Source: Amanita rubescens (Eukaryota > Basidiomycota > Agaricomycetes > Agaricales > Amanitaceae). Taken from it: a stretch of 64,000 nt of DNA. A program made the position numbers and the translations under genes. Positions 20,891 through 33,382 of the stretch are shown here, piece after piece. How positions within the stretch are numbered: the stretch's first letter is position 1; each line of letters opens with the position of its first letter. The notes beneath the pieces were generated by a model. That model was not told where the DNA came from and searched no databases. It was given only the letters and a program-made list of their open reading frames with translations. The stretch covers positions 62,001 through 126,000 of the forward strand of contig WION01000071.1 in assembly GCA_015039365.1 (NCBI GenBank), written 5' to 3'.

Positions 20891-22251
20891 AAGAAAGGAC
20901 TTGCCTACTAGTCCCGAGGCCGCCCAACACTCAGCAGCTCCCTCTCCACTCCACCTTCTCCTCGTTCAACATCGCACCCTCTCTCCTACAGTTCGTTCAG
21001 GCTGGAAGGGCCTCACTTCTGAGTCTCTACCATCGATGGAATAAGACCCTAAGAAACAGTCAGCGAAACTTGAAAGAAAAAGAAAGAAGCGCTTACCACC
21101 TTCTCAGATTACCATCCTAGCCCTCCCTTCTCACTTTCTGCCCGAGTCTGCTCCTCCGGTAAAGTCAAACAGGCTGTCCCTGAGCTCGTTCCCTCCCGTC
21201 GAAACGTTTGAGGTATCACTGAACCTGCGGTCAACCTGATATACGCATCTACACACAGACGCTCGTCAGCTGTGTTGAACAGGAATAAAACCAGGTGCTT
21301 GCCCGTAACTGAGGTTGTGGTAGACCGTGGTGGTTTCTGCAGAGGTGGTAGCGGTGCAACGTTTGGTTGAGCACCCATATCGATATATCCCTGTCACGCG
21401 TGCCGGCAACGACGATGGAGATGAGAGACGAGTCACGAGGTGGGGTGGGTTTGATTTGACGACAGAGAAGCAGAGGAAGGGAAGGACATCGCCTGAGACG
21501 GGGGTTTCTGTGGTCATTGTGGGTCGAGCCCGGTTGGGTTGTTCCGGCTTTGAGTCTGGAGTTGGTCTTGAGGGGATCTTTGACCCTGCGTGAACTTGGT
21601 TTCAAGATCCCTTTCAACTTGCCTCCCTACGGCGAGTCAGCGATGGTGGGGGTAATGATGGAGTTGGTCTATCGTCGCATCTGGCGGGTGCGTGTTCAAC
21701 ATTAATGCCCGAAGAAGAAAAGAAACTGCGAACACACCAACGATTTATGCGCTGCGACCAACACGGCTGATTTCTCTTTTGACGTGCAACATGTTCCAAT
21801 TGCGTCAGCTCTATCCACCTATCCACCACCTCAACCTCCTGCGAAGACTCTTCTCAATCACTCTAATGTGTGAGGTTGATCAGCCCGAGAGACGCGTGAG
21901 GTAAAAATGTAAACGAAAGACACACCGCAGAGGCCTTGGCCTGTAGCAGAACGGTGAGCGAGCGGGAAAGCGATGTGAGGCGGTGACCTACTAGTCACCG
22001 GGTCACGTGTGGGTACACACTTCCGCATGCCCATCATAGTACCGGCCCCCGGGCCATACTACTACCCGTACCCACGTTTACCCATACCCGCATACCCAGC
22101 AGGTTTCCCGTACCCGTGGGGGATCACTATCTACTAGTTTGCACGGATTTAGTGCCAAGAAATTTGCGAGTGGGGAAGTTGAGAACTTACTTGTATGACT
22201 CCAGGGCCTTAAGAATGGTGTGTCTGGCACATAGTATAGGTTGTGAGTGGG
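20891..22251. other. Mostly non-coding region with weak minus-strand ORFs
   Basis: Short minus-strand ORFs at 21109-21620 overlap in different frames, with no recognisable domain. They may be exons or remnants of one gene. 22020-22120 contains a cluster of TACCCATACCCGCATACCC-like pyrimidine-rich repeats. Nothing else seen. Confidence 0.35.
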
Positions 22252-22869
22252 TTAGAAGGCCTGACACTCCGAGAGAGTACACGGGTCACAGGTCTGTGAC
22301 CCGAACCTGTACCCGCCGTGAGTACTCAGACGAATGAATATCGCTGAAAACAGTGTTTTGTTCAGCTGCAAAGACGATATTACAAGTTGTGAGCGCGCGA
22401 CCATGAACAGCAAGCTTGATGGGGCATCACCATGACCCCATGAGAGCAAAGGAGGCTGGTTCTGGAGATCCTTTGGACGGCGATATCGTCTCCAATGAAT
22501 ATTTCGTCTAGGATGACGCGTGATGCTGAGGGCTTGGGCGCCGCGGAGTTCGATGCGTGCTGAACAGAGGTAGAATTCTTCTTCGTCTGGGGTGGGGTGG
22601 ATGAGATCGAGTGATAGCACTTGATCACGATGGGCTGTTTCGCTGACATGCTCATATTTAAAGTTAAGGAGAAATACTAGGAGGAGAACGTTCCCTTGCG
22701 AGTCCCGAAATCGTTTGAAACTTTTCGAGTTGCAGTCTACAGGCAATCGTCGAAGGCTGAGCGCTCGTCGTGACATTGAACCTTCCCTGGCACTGAGCAG
22801 GTAGTATTCTTTACTCAAATCCAGGCCCCGTCTTTTTACCGCGATCGCCCTCAGCATCCCAGCCAACAA
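22252..22869 (-). CDS. Hypothetical protein (weak)
   Basis: 205-codon ORF starting 26 bp from the divergent ORF at 22895. The first ~60 residues are basic; a possible intron lies near 22650, since another frame (22655-22380) is also open over the same stretch. No family recognised. It may be partly a shadow of the alternative frame, and the true gene structure is unclear. Confidence 0.3.
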   Translation of the reverse strand: MLAGMLRAIAVKRRGLDLSKEYYLLSAREGSMSRRALSLRRLPVDCNSKSFKRFRDSQGNVLLLVFLLNFKYEHVSETAHRDQVLSLDLIHPTPDEEEFYLCSARIELRGAQALSITRHPRRNIHWRRYRRPKDLQNQPPLLSWGHGDAPSSLLFMVARSQLVISSLQLNKTLFSAIFIRLSTHGGYRFGSQTCDPCTLSECQAF

Positions 22870-22894
22870 CTACCTCCTACTATTCGAAACGAAG

Positions 22895-23254
22895 ATGACC
22901 AAAAGAATCTTTGCCTTCATTTCGCGTCACCCATCTCATCGGCTTCGCAAATCAGAGAGTAATGAAGCGGTGAAAGTAGTCCGCGCCGCTGTAGAGAAAT
23001 ATCAAGAACAGTCGAAGCGCGCCCGTAATGTAGCCGACTGGGTAATCATGTACGTGCCCCATTTGTTTCATTACTTTGAAGACGACGTCCACCAGGGGGC
23101 CTTCTCATCCCTCCCGGCGTTCCGACAAAGTACCCCACTGGACTGTTCGTGGCCTATCGAATGGGCGACCCCGGCTAACGATCCACGCTTATGCCGACGG
23201 CCGACAGGCTCGGTGGTGGCCAAACGGTGGACGTCGGCAATGGAAAAAGTCTGA
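22895..23254 (+). CDS. Small hypothetical protein, 119 aa
   Basis: ORF beginning MTKRIFAFISRHPS with a basic amphipathic start, then a charged helix (EAVKVVRAAVEKYQEQSK) and a Trp-containing C-terminal half. It is preceded by a pyrimidine-rich stretch such as often occurs at fungal promoters. Divergent to the weak ORF at 22869. No domain recognised; coding potential is moderate. Confidence 0.4.
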   Translation: MTKRIFAFISRHPSHRLRKSESNEAVKVVRAAVEKYQEQSKRARNVADWVIMYVPHLFHYFEDDVHQGAFSSLPAFRQSTPLDCSWPIEWATPANDPRLCRRPTGSVVAKRWTSAMEKV

Positions 23255-24470
23255 CTTGCAGGAACGATGTCGATTGTTGTACGAGAAAAAGGGAAAAAAG
23301 GGGATACGAGAGAAGCGGGGTGGAAAACGGGGATCGGGTGGCGAATAAGTATGCGGTTTCAAGTTTTTGGTTCATAGTGTCATAGTTTTGTGTGCTGTTG
23401 GTGCAGAGGAAACGGGGAAACAAAGTGGTGCACGGGTGCATCTCGGGAAACTATATAAGTAATCGCACACTGTATATTGTAGCATTAGATTTCGTACAAA
23501 AAATGTATAATGATTCACTCACAAACATTCCTTTTTTTTGATATTTTTATATCCTCTGCGAATTTCTTGTGTCCGCGCTTTTTGATCTTCGACGATACTT
23601 TCCCGTTTTCCCTGACGGTACCAACGGATCATTATACGCTATCTTTAGCACCCTTCTGCTATATGTCATACCCCACGCACTAATTTTAGAAATGATCGAC
23701 GTTGATCATATATTCAAGTATACATATCTCCATTTTTATTCTTCCAGTGGTCCAGTACAAACACAATTCTATGTCAAAGACCCCTTTTCATTCGCTACAT
23801 AATATCAGTCAACGTTCATGAGAAAAAACAACAACTTACAAACTGTTCGTCATCTCCACCGTTGAAGCACACCGGTCCCACAATTACGGTGGTTGTATGG
23901 ATAACAGAAGAATTGATAAAAGTGACGATGCGGTGCCACAGGGGTACCGTTGTCGGCATGATTTGAAAGAGTCAACCTGTGTGGCAGTAGTGGCAGTGCT
24001 CTCTCTTTGCGCTCTCTTTACGCTCTCTTTACGCTCTCTTTACGCTCTCTTTACGCTCTCTTTACTACGCGAGTCTCTTTGCGCTCCCGCTGGGGCCTTC
24101 TCGACATCCGGGCAAGTCTCTGATGACACTGGCTTTATACGTAGTACCCAAAACATTACAGAGCACACTTGCGGTTCCTCTGCACGGTTCTTCCTTTTCA
24201 CATGCTTGAACTCATGCAGACGGGTCAGTTCCAGCGTTCGAGAACCTGCTCAGAGTGTGCGGGGAGTGTGAAGGAATGGCGTTCGGAAAGGCTGGCGAGG
24301 TTGGGATCCGGGGAGCGTGAAGGATGTCGTTTGGATGGACAACGGAAGCATTTTCCGCTATCGCGAACCCGCCAACACGTCGAGGTTGACAGACCATAGG
24401 ACGCGAGATAGGGGGAGGAGAACGAAGAGGGCTGGAAAGGATAGTTTGCCGCATGTACTGCACTCGAGGT
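23255..24470. other. Intergenic region with a 12 bp minisatellite
   Basis: No supported gene. 24002-24066 holds about five copies of a 12 bp unit (CTCTCTTTACG-type), the reverse complement of the larger array at 41525-41737. The rest is unremarkable; an A-rich stretch occurs near 23480-23530. Confidence 0.6.
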
Positions 24471-26938
24471 CTTTACTGTCCCCCCCCTATTCCGATCGGA
24501 GTCCGATCGGAGTCCGAGGAGTCCTATAGGAGTCACATCGGAATTTATTACAAATAAGATTACATTAACATTACAAATTTTTTAACACTACATTTTTCAA
24601 TCGGACTGGTATCGGATGAATAGGAAGCCTTCCGACGGACTCGAATAGGACATAGGACTCTAATAGGACTATTCCTATAGGACTCCGACAATTCTGCGCT
24701 TTTTAATGTAGTCTTTGTAGTCTCATTTGTAATACTACCATTTGCCAAGAGTACTGTGTGACCGTGGGAAAATTTGGAAAAAAAATGTGAAAAATGCAGA
24801 AAAATCATGTAATCAGATTAGTGTGTAAATGAACATGCCAAACAATGCCAAACTCAAGTTATTTGCAAAATACTGTTTTAAACGCTTCATGTTAAAAAAT
24901 TGAATGGCTGCCAAAAATCTTGAAAAATCTGGAAAAATCATGCGATCAGATTAGTGTGGAAATTAACATGCCAAACAATGCCAAACTCAAGATATTTGCA
25001 AAATACTGTTTTAAACACTTCATGTTGAAAAATTGAAAGGCTGCTAAAAATCTTGAAAAATCTGGAAAAATCATGTGATCAAGATGGTGCAAGAATCATG
25101 CTCTAGAACAGAGCCAAACCCAAGATATTTGTAATTTATTCTTCAGATATAATGGAGAGAAAATTGATAGGTTGCCAAAACATCTTGTGACTTTGTACAA
25201 GGGCCCCTGGTTATGTTGATAAGACAATTGAACCACTGGGGGTGTGGGGTCAGAGAAACTTCAAACATATTAGGTAAAACAATAGAATATCATAGTCTTA
25301 GGTTTGAGGCAATTCTGGAACAGAGCATGGACAACCGTAAAGTTATAGTACTAGTAAAGGTGAGACTGACTGATATTGGCCTAGGCACTGTACTTAACTT
25401 CAAATTACTAATAGTACCTGTGATTGGAGGTAGCTGATAATGATCCTTAGTAGGGCACTCAGTGTGGCAGGTCACAGGTGCCAGATGTCACTGCCACTGT
25501 GATTGGAACTTGAAGTTGATACTAGCCTATTACATGTCACTGAGCCACCATTCTGTTACTAATAGTATTGACTCCCACATTATGCATGCCTGATTAGTTT
25601 TGGAAGTGACAGACCCACTTATGTATCTCTACTTACTCATCATCAAATTATCTATCATTGTCCACACTCTGTTCAATTTCTATCATCACTGTTCTCTTAG
25701 TATTTGAGTTAACCATTGCTGAGTTAACTTTGCCACCGTATGCTTCTAGTGTGGAAGCTTAGTACATCAGCTAACACAGCAAAAGTCTGATCACAGACTT
25801 GTCTGATGTTATCTGATGCTTAAGTGTCTCTCACTGCTCAGATGGTTAGATAGTCTGAAGACAAGTCAGACAACTTATGAAACACTGTCTGTCAGACAGT
25901 CAGATAATCTGTGTGTCAGCATCTGTCAGTGCCTATTAGATAGTCAGACAACCAGACAATTAGTGTGTTAGCATCTGTCAGTGCCTGTCAGATAGTCAGA
26001 CAGTCAGACAATTATTAATATGCTTCTAACAACCACAGCTCACTGTGTCATACCATCACCAAATAACCAAGAACTCATCTCCACCTGCTTTCACCCCTTG
26101 ACTTCAATACATACATAATCACAAATCCCTCATATTTACATACCTATGACAAATTGACAATCATAGGTGATTGGTGGTGAGTCATTGGTTGTTGCTGGCA
26201 ACAAACATGTGGGATTGTGGAACTAAAACTAGATCATCACTTCAACTGGCACTCTGCACTGCACCTCCAGCAGCCACTGCCATGTGCATGTTGCCAATGT
26301 CCTTGACCTCAGCAGCTACTCACCACTCAAGTCACATTACTGAAACTGACTTTCACCACTGCCAGCCCTTTCTAACTGATCACACATACTACATTGACTC
26401 ATCATCACCAGCCAGACACACCCAAATTGTGTTGGGTTCAACTATGGCTTTGCAGCTGGTCACATGGAGTGGTGATACATTCCTTTACATTTACCTAGAA
26501 TTTGGCTCAGATTTGTGTCCTAATTCTTGCATGACCTTGTGTGCATTTTTCAAGATCACACTTGCATCTGAAAAGTATTTTGCAAATATGTCAAGTTTGC
26601 CATTGTTTGGTTTTATAATTCTTATATAACCTGGATCACATGAATTTTCCGCATTTTTTCAGTATTTTTTTGAATTTATTCTGCAAGTTAAAGATACCTA
26701 ATATAAGTAAACATAAATAAACAATACCAAACATGGTTCCCTATTTTTAAGGATTTTGGATTTCTTTTGCAAGTTAAGATGCCTAATATAAACAAACATA
26801 AACAAACAAAGCCAAACATGTTTCCTACCATTTTACCTTTTTTTACATTTTATCAGAAAGTGATCAGAGTCCTATAGGAGTCCTATAGGAGTCCTAGGAG
26901 TCTGTCGGAGTCTAATCGGACTGGGGGGGAGTGTAAAG
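24471..26938. mobile_element. Non-coding inverted-repeat transposon, 2.47 kb
   Basis: Left end CTTTACTGTCCCCCCC and right end (reverse complement) CTTTACACTCCCCCCC, each followed by multiple GGAGTCC/CCTATAGGA subterminal repeats (24490-24690 and 26865-26920). The interior is AT-rich, with a three-copy ~132 bp tandem repeat (24800-25170) and a GTCAGACAGTCAGA-rich stretch (25850-26010). No transposase ORF. I could not find a target duplication beyond the ends, so superfamily is open. Its right end overlaps the last codons of the gene at 26912-28638. Confidence 0.75.
24800..25170. repeat. Three ~132 bp tandem repeats in the transposon
   Basis: Copies start near 24800, 24933 and 25064, each opening AAAAATCATGTRATCAGATT and containing ATGCCAAACAATGCCAAACTC. 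The third is more diverged. Confidence 0.8.
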
Positions 26939-28638
26939 TACTGGATCGAGAGCACGGCGATCCAGCATGAGGAGTTCAAACCGAAATGATAATTCTGAGA
27001 TCCCCCACATGTTTTCCTGCGCCTCGCGCACCGAGAATTCCCTATCAAGAACCTTATGGAGATTGGATACGTCGATTCCCAATTCAGTCGCCTCCGGTGA
27101 TAACAAAAGTTTGAGAAATTCCCGAGAAGCTCCCGCCTTGCTCTCTGAATTAGGTGCACGCCCACCAAGTAATGTACGCCAGTCCTGACCCGAAAGTAGC
27201 CGGACCTTAGAGGCATTTGACGCGAGGCGATAGATACATATGTCGCGTATGATGGTCCAAGTAGTGAGATACCGGTTGCGTCGATTAGCGTTGTCACCAG
27301 AACAGAAGATGCCAGGTTCTGGGAACGCATACTTCCCGTCATTGTCTGCAAGCTTGGTTTGTGAAAACAGCATTTCCGGACTGCGGTCCACAGCACCAAG
27401 TGCCTTCTGCCACGATTCTAGCGGAGGCGACATGTACGGGCCGTCAATCGGATCGAACTTATCGCGGGATAGAGGTTGACCTGGTTTCCCAGAGCGCCGA
27501 GGATCTGCCGAGATGAGACTATGCCCAATGTACTGAAAAGAGTAACCTACACGGTTGGGACCTTGCACTGGTGTTCCGACAATCCCGCGATGGCCCAGTA
27601 GTACGGCCGCTCTGGACAAACTCGTGCGGTCTGATTCCTTTGGGATTTCCATCGCTGAAAAGGTCCGTGTAGCAAAGTGACTTCAGCCCATGCTTGGAAA
27701 TTGCACAAAATCTGCTGTAATTTGAATCGCCGACGTATATACGCGGGAAAGGCATGGGGTAATCGTCCAATTCCAGCACGTCTTTTGGTTGAATAACATT
27801 CGTGATAGTTAAGATATTCTCGGTAGAGAAGGAGGACAAGGGACGTATAAGCCAATATGGGATGCCTGCAGAAAACAACCTCTCCGCAACATGAGCCTCT
27901 CGAACGAAGCAACCAATGACACTGGCCGTCGTCTTTGCGAGAGGGATACGACCGTCCATGTGGGGTTCGTAGATCTCTATGTAGTCCATCAGAGCCCGGA
28001 GTTCCATCCACTGACGTTGAACTTGTCGACATTCAAATAGAACTTCTTTTCGCGTCATTGCAACTGCTCTCAAGCGACTGAGAGTGCGGTGGAGGTTTAC
28101 AGAGAGTGAATGTGTCAATGGATGAGGATTAATTTTCGTTCGGTATTGCTCCACCCGTTGGTTGAGTCGTTCGCAGCACCGTCCCATCGACTGCAATTCA
28201 TGATACGACAAGAACCCAATCCCAATATCCCATCCGTGACGTAGCATTGGCTCAAAATTTTCACGAATGGGATTCCACCACATGATTGAATCCTCTGCCG
28301 CTTGTCCTTCACGTTTGGGAATGCAGCAGAGATACGGCGCCGAGTACGAAAATGGTTGGGGCCATTGCGTGTGATCATCCGGACCATAGCGACCATCGAA
28401 CCTGGCGTATACGTTGCAAGGACCGGGAGGTGCAAATACATCATCTTGGTTTGGTGTGGCAACATAGAAGTCGTGATACTGGGGATGAAGAGCAGCAACT
28501 CGTGCGTCAAATGGTCCAAGAGGTACTGAAATCATGCTCAGAAACCCTTGTCGTTCATGCTGTTTTTAACTTACCGTCAGGTCTCCGGTTCTCGAGCAGA
28601 GTTTTTGCTTCCATAGACAGCCAGAGGGCAGATGGCAT
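26912..28638 (-). CDS. Multi-copy-type agaricomycete protein, truncated or frameshifted
   Basis: Exon 1 28638-28575 (MPSALWLSMEAKTLLENRR), a 49 bp GTAAGT...CAG intron, then exon 2 from 28525. The protein has clear conserved-looking blocks: VFAPPGPCNVYARFDGRYGP, FSYSAPYLCCIPKR, DIGIGFLSYHELQSMG, ALMDYIEIYEPHMDGRIPLA and GIPYWLIRPLSSFS. I recognise this as a family expanded in Agaricomycetes with unknown function. The frame changes between about 27650 and 27520, where the second frame (to 26912) continues with DPRRSGKPGQPLSRDKF, so there is an unrecognised intron or a frameshift. The last eight codons and stop come from the inverted end of the neighbouring transposon, so the 3' end was probably replaced. 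Confidence 0.7.
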
Positions 28639-29272
28639 ATCTGAGTGGGGTAACGGGTATAAATTAACATCATGCAAAACAAAAGACTGAGGAAGCACTG
28701 GCATACCGTGACTGAGACGGAGTATTCAAGTTGACTATAGCGGTGACAGGAAGAGACCTGATGAACAGCGCGGGGAAAACTTAGGTTGAACTAGATCCAA
28801 ATTAATTGAACAGCTGGGTTAACTTTAGATTGAAAAAGTAAAGCCGTGGTGACAGACGTCTCACTACAGCGTTGCTGCGAGTGCGACTCAGATGTGACTG
28901 GTGACTAGGACTAGTGACTAGTGACGCCTGTCAATGGCAATTGAACTTGGTGGATGACGAAGAAAGAATGTAATATCACGACTCGGACAACTCACAGTGG
29001 CGGCGATGGCACGTCACACTACATGTCATTGGACTGAACTGGTACGGTCGTGTTAACTCAAAATCATCACCGCAGCCATTGCCGGTGCTACTGCAAGTTA
29101 AACAATAGAAGGTACTAGCGGCCATAGAGCTTGATTCACGATATGAATATCAAATAAACATTGCGGCATGAACCCGTTTGTCCTACGCAGACTAACATAG
29201 CAACAACCGAAACCTGACGTATGGAATTCCGAATTATAATCTAAGAAATTTGAGTCTGCTAGCGAGTCCCAC
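28639..29272. other. Intergenic spacer
   Basis: No coding potential seen; contains the presumed promoter of the 28638 gene and the 3' flank of the deaminase gene. A short CTAGTGACTAGTGAC repeat lies near 28910. Confidence 0.5.
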
Positions 29273-32200
29273 CTAGTACGAGTGAACTGGGGCAGGTCCG
29301 GCCGAATTCGCTATGGCGTCGAGATAATAGTCTTTATTGAATGTGACTGCAGACGCTGCACCTGCGCTGCTACTAGTGCTGAGCTCTGTCTCGCTTTCCT
29401 GCCCTGGATAATGGTCCTTGGCTGACTTGCCAAGCGACAGTGGCTGTGTTACGTTTAGTTTGGTTAATTCATTGCATAGATATAGTTGGAATTTCTGAAC
29501 CATAGATTGATGGACGTCATTAGGAATCCATTCCGGCAACACTGCTGGATAGATAGTGGAGTGACAGCCACGAGCAATCAGGTTGTGTCGCCCATCTTGG
29601 TTCAAGATACGCAAAAGCTCCCAGCAAACAGGACAACACAGCTTCGACACCGAAATCAAAGTTTTATCCGGTACATCCTATAAACGAATACAATCATCAA
29701 TAGGTGGTGAATGGATGTAAGATAACATGCCTGATCCAAGGAGGGCTGGGTTTGAACAGTGTTATTCTGGTTGGGGTCGAAACTCATCGCGAGCATTGCA
29801 TTAATGCCATGGTGTCCTGTAAGGAGCCCAAGGAGAGCTTCGGTATGAATGCCCAGATAGTAAACCTTGGGTGGCCCATCCCTTGTCCCGTCCAATATAT
29901 TCCCAAAAGAGTTGACGGCACGAGACATCTGAGCCCAGCAATTTCTGCGATCTTCGGCGCCCTTCCCCTTCAACCCCTTGTTCCCGTCCCCTTCCCCATC
30001 CCCGTCCTTTTCCTTGTCCCTGTCCTCGTCCTCGCCCTCGTCCTCGCCCCTGCCCCTGCCCCTGCCCCTCCTTCCCTTTCCCTTTCCCTTTCCCTTGCCC
30101 TTTCCCTTTCCCTTATCTTTATCCCTATCTCCGTCCTTGTTAGTGAGAGCTCGTATCCGATTCTCGAGATCGTCACAAATACCAGACTTATCAAGTTGAG
30201 AGGACCTTGTGGCATCTATTGCCCGATGGATGATAGCCTTGAAATCGTCCCAAGTCGGCACAACGTATCGCGTGCGCCTGGCGTTGACGATCGTCAATTT
30301 GAGTGGGTGAGACGCGGGGTGGCGAATCTGGTGTTCTAACACTCGCTTGCCGAGGAATTGCATGACAAGCACCTTAAGCCACCGAACCACAGCATCTGGA
30401 TCAGGGGTGTCATTTATCTGCATGAAACCTGGTCAACATAACGTTTACAATAGATATTCTGCATACCTCCAATGCTGCATTTGCATCAACATCAGTCAGC
30501 AAATCCTCTTTAACGTTTATCATGTGAGCACGGGCAAATGTAGCATAATTGGCCTGATTCTGGTGTAGAGGAACCAGGCTCCTGAGACCGTACCCATTGA
30601 TGTTACAGGCATCAATATGGGCTGCAAATGATGCCGAGGAAACCACGCAAACCAACAGCCTGGTCGACACCCTCATTGTACCAAAGGCCTTCTCCAACGC
30701 TTCACGACCCGATGGCTCCAGATCCGACCCCGTCTGAGGAGTTTTAGACTCGTATAAACCATGGAAGTGACTGAGACACTGCGCGAACATAAGGAATGCT
30801 GCCACAACGAGATGATGGAATTCTTCTGCAGTCTCCTTGGAGTAGATATCTACCCCAGACCTGAATGCGTCCATCAGGTTCTTGATGGATTTTCCTGGAA
30901 TAGCACCCTGCACCATGACGATCACGTCGGGGTTATGTTCAATGAAGCTGGCTAGTGTATTATCCTTGAGTTTTCGATGGGACTTGCTCTCGCCGTCGTC
31001 GCCGTCGCCCTCCTCACCCTCCTCCTCACCCTCCTCCTCACCCTCCTCCTCGCTCTCCTCCTCACCCTCCTCACCCTCCTCTTCGTCGTCATAGGTCTGG
31101 ATTCCACCATTGTATTCCCAGAGATGAAACAGGTTGAAAATGAGCCCAATGCCCCGCCAGCAGGTGACTCGGCGATACATCTTCTTCCAGGTGACGGAAA
31201 GAAGATAATCAAAGAAGATCTGGGAGTTTTGGGTTCGCGAAGCTGGATCTTGCCTGTATTCATGAAGGTAGGCACAAAGAGCCGCGGCATGCTTTTCCAG
31301 AGTAACTGGGTTCCTGAGGATAGAAGATGAGAATTGAAGTGAGACCAATAGAGATACTCACGACGACATATAATACAAGCCCCTCAAATTTTTGATCTCT
31401 TGCCATGCTGCCTGTCCTTCGGCCAGGTCAATTTCAGTGAACGATACGTCGGAAGGGTCGGAAGGGTCGGAGGAAGCGTTCTGAGCGGCGGCGATATTTA
31501 GCTCCATTGTCGAGATCCCGTCGACCTCAACAGGGATGACAAGATCTTCATCGCCTACTTCCCTCTGCATGCCACCGTTGCCTTGAACTTTTGCGCCCTC
31601 TACATCCCCTATCGGCAGCGTACCGGCGTTGTCTTCTGGTATTGGTATCACTGAAGTTGGCTTGGGTTTATCGGACTGCATGCTGTTGAATAAGGAGACG
31701 ACAGCTTCCAGGTGCGCCGTTCGATAAGAGGTAGCGATAACCTCCTGGTCTAGTACAAGAACTGATGCAATTGCTTCCAGTGGCGCGAAATCCTCTGCAT
31801 GCATTTCTGCCTTTGCCTTGTTGTGCTTCGCGTATTCTTCAAGTTCTGGATTTTCTAAATACCCATGCATGCAGGCGTCGCCATTTCCATTATTCAACAC
31901 AACAGCTATACGTAGCAAAAGGGAGAGCGCAGTAAAGTCCTCGCGTTTCTGGATTTGAGGATCTTCATCGGCTTCTCTGGGCGTGGGAGGCAATGTGGAA
32001 TCGGCTTCACTGGAGGGAGCCAATGTGGAATCGGCTTCACTGGGCGTGGTAGGCCATGTGGAATCGGCTTCACTGGGCGTGGCAGGCCATGTGGAATCGG
32101 CTTCACTGGGCGTGGCAGGCATCATGGAAATAGCAATCGAAGAGGGACAGTTCGCTGTTGACTCGCTGGGGTCGGGGTAATACATGGACAGATTCGGAGG

Positions 32201-32335
32201 GTCACAGTGACGGCCTGTGGAATCGGAAGTAGTGGTGTTGCTCGGGTCGGGGTAATACATGGATAGAGTCGGAAGGTCACAGCGACGGCCTGTGAACTCG
32301 GAAGTAGTGGTGTTGCTCGGGTCGGGGTAATACAT
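29273..32335 (-). CDS. Predicted cytidine-deaminase-fold protein (OTT_1508-like), 970 aa
   Basis: Four exons in one continuous frame: 32335-31362, 31313-30467, 30417-29731, 29677-29273. Introns are 48, 49 and 53 bp; the third starts GC rather than GT. Residues 1-60 are three in-frame 25-residue repeats (MYYPDPSNTTTS...). Then come PATPSEADSTW repeats, a helical middle, an acidic EEGEEEGEE run and a KGKGKGKG/RGRGRG basic run. The C-terminus carries HxE (GIHTEALLG, about residue 797) and, after a gap of ~50, SKLCCPVCWELL (about 850): the zinc-binding H-x-E and C-x2-C of the deaminase fold. This matches fungal OTT_1508-like proteins. The substrate is unknown. An exon upstream of 32335 is possible because the repeat continues in frame to about 32405. 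Confidence 0.8.
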
Positions 32336-32405
32336 GGACAGATTCGGAAGGTCACAGTGCCAACGGCCGCCCGCGGACTCGAAAGTAGCGGTGTTGCTCG
32401 CTGAG
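32120..32405 (-). repeat. 75 bp in-frame tandem repeats
   Basis: Four copies of a 75 bp unit encoding SNTTTSxxTGRxCDxPxLS-like peptides. Three lie downstream of the chosen start and one upstream, which hints that the real N-terminus is further upstream. Adjacent 27-33 bp repeats (31980-32110) encode PATPSEADSTW. Confidence 0.85.
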
Positions 32406-32412
32406 GGTCCAA

Positions 32413-33382
32413 GTCTATATCAGCTAGAGAATATACACAAGACAGTCGGAGCCTGGCTTACTGGTGCGCTGGCGCTGGCACTCTGGCACCAGTTACTAGT
32501 TATTATGCTAGTAATGCCGTTAGCCTATTGACTAGCGGTATCGTCACCGGACTTGTGGGCGGTTACAAGGTTAAGTCGGCTAGAAAGCGAGAGGCGAGGC
32601 GTCAACGGTTCCCCGCGGCCGTGACTCACGTGAGAGTCGGAGTCCATATGCTCGGCCCAAGGAGTTGAAATGGACGGCGGCTGGCAGAATTGCTCAGGTT
32701 ATACAGGGGGTCTTAGCATTGAACGTTGATTGAATGGTTCGGAAGCAACCCTGATTGTTCGTTCCCTCGTCAGGCATCCGACGGCGACTCAGCCTAAACC
32801 CTGTAATCGATTACATACATGTAATGATCCTATTATTGGCACCATGTGAATGGCACCAACCATATCGGTACGCTAGGCTGGTACACTCGCCGCTAATGAT
32901 ATTGATATGGCAAATTCACCAGCGACTGTGATATCAACAAGGGTGTTGACCACTATACCATTGCTATATCAATATGTCATTGGCCTATTGAACCAGCTAC
33001 CTTAGGAAAAACGAGAGCAACAGGTGTTGCTACTACCGTTCCCGCTCTAGTGTCACGCGTCACGCGCTATTTTTTCTCCCTTCGGCGTTCGCTAAGGACG
33101 TGTCATCCGACGTGTTCTCGCCTCCCCCTCTTATCCTTGCCACCCTCAAGACCACGTGCAGGTTAGACGTGTACGTCGCTCCCCTCTGCGTCACCTTTTC
33201 TTCCCTGATTGAATCGTAGGTCCCACACTAAATGGCTGGTGAAGAGCATCTCTCGCTATCGTTAGCTCGTCGGGTGCATCCGTCTGGTGAGTACGCTGTT
33301 TTCATTCTCCTCCCGCTCCCTCCGCCTGAGCCATGGACGCTGGGGTTAAGTTAGCCTGCGTGCCGCAGCTCGACTAGTGAAA
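32413..33382. other. Intergenic region
   Basis: No supported gene. Contains a dispersed block (about 33060-33200, CTCAAGACCACG...TACGTCGCTCCC) related to sequences near 36260-36330 and 41820-41900. Confidence 0.5.

Noticed and set aside
24460..26950. Search for a target-site duplication around the inverted-repeat transposon.
   Set aside because: Flanks resemble each other only in inverted orientation; no convincing direct repeat, so no superfamily is assigned.
29704..30339. 211-codon plus-strand ORF.
   Set aside because: Antisense shadow of the KGKGKG-rich exon of the deaminase gene, which has a coherent exon structure on the minus strand.
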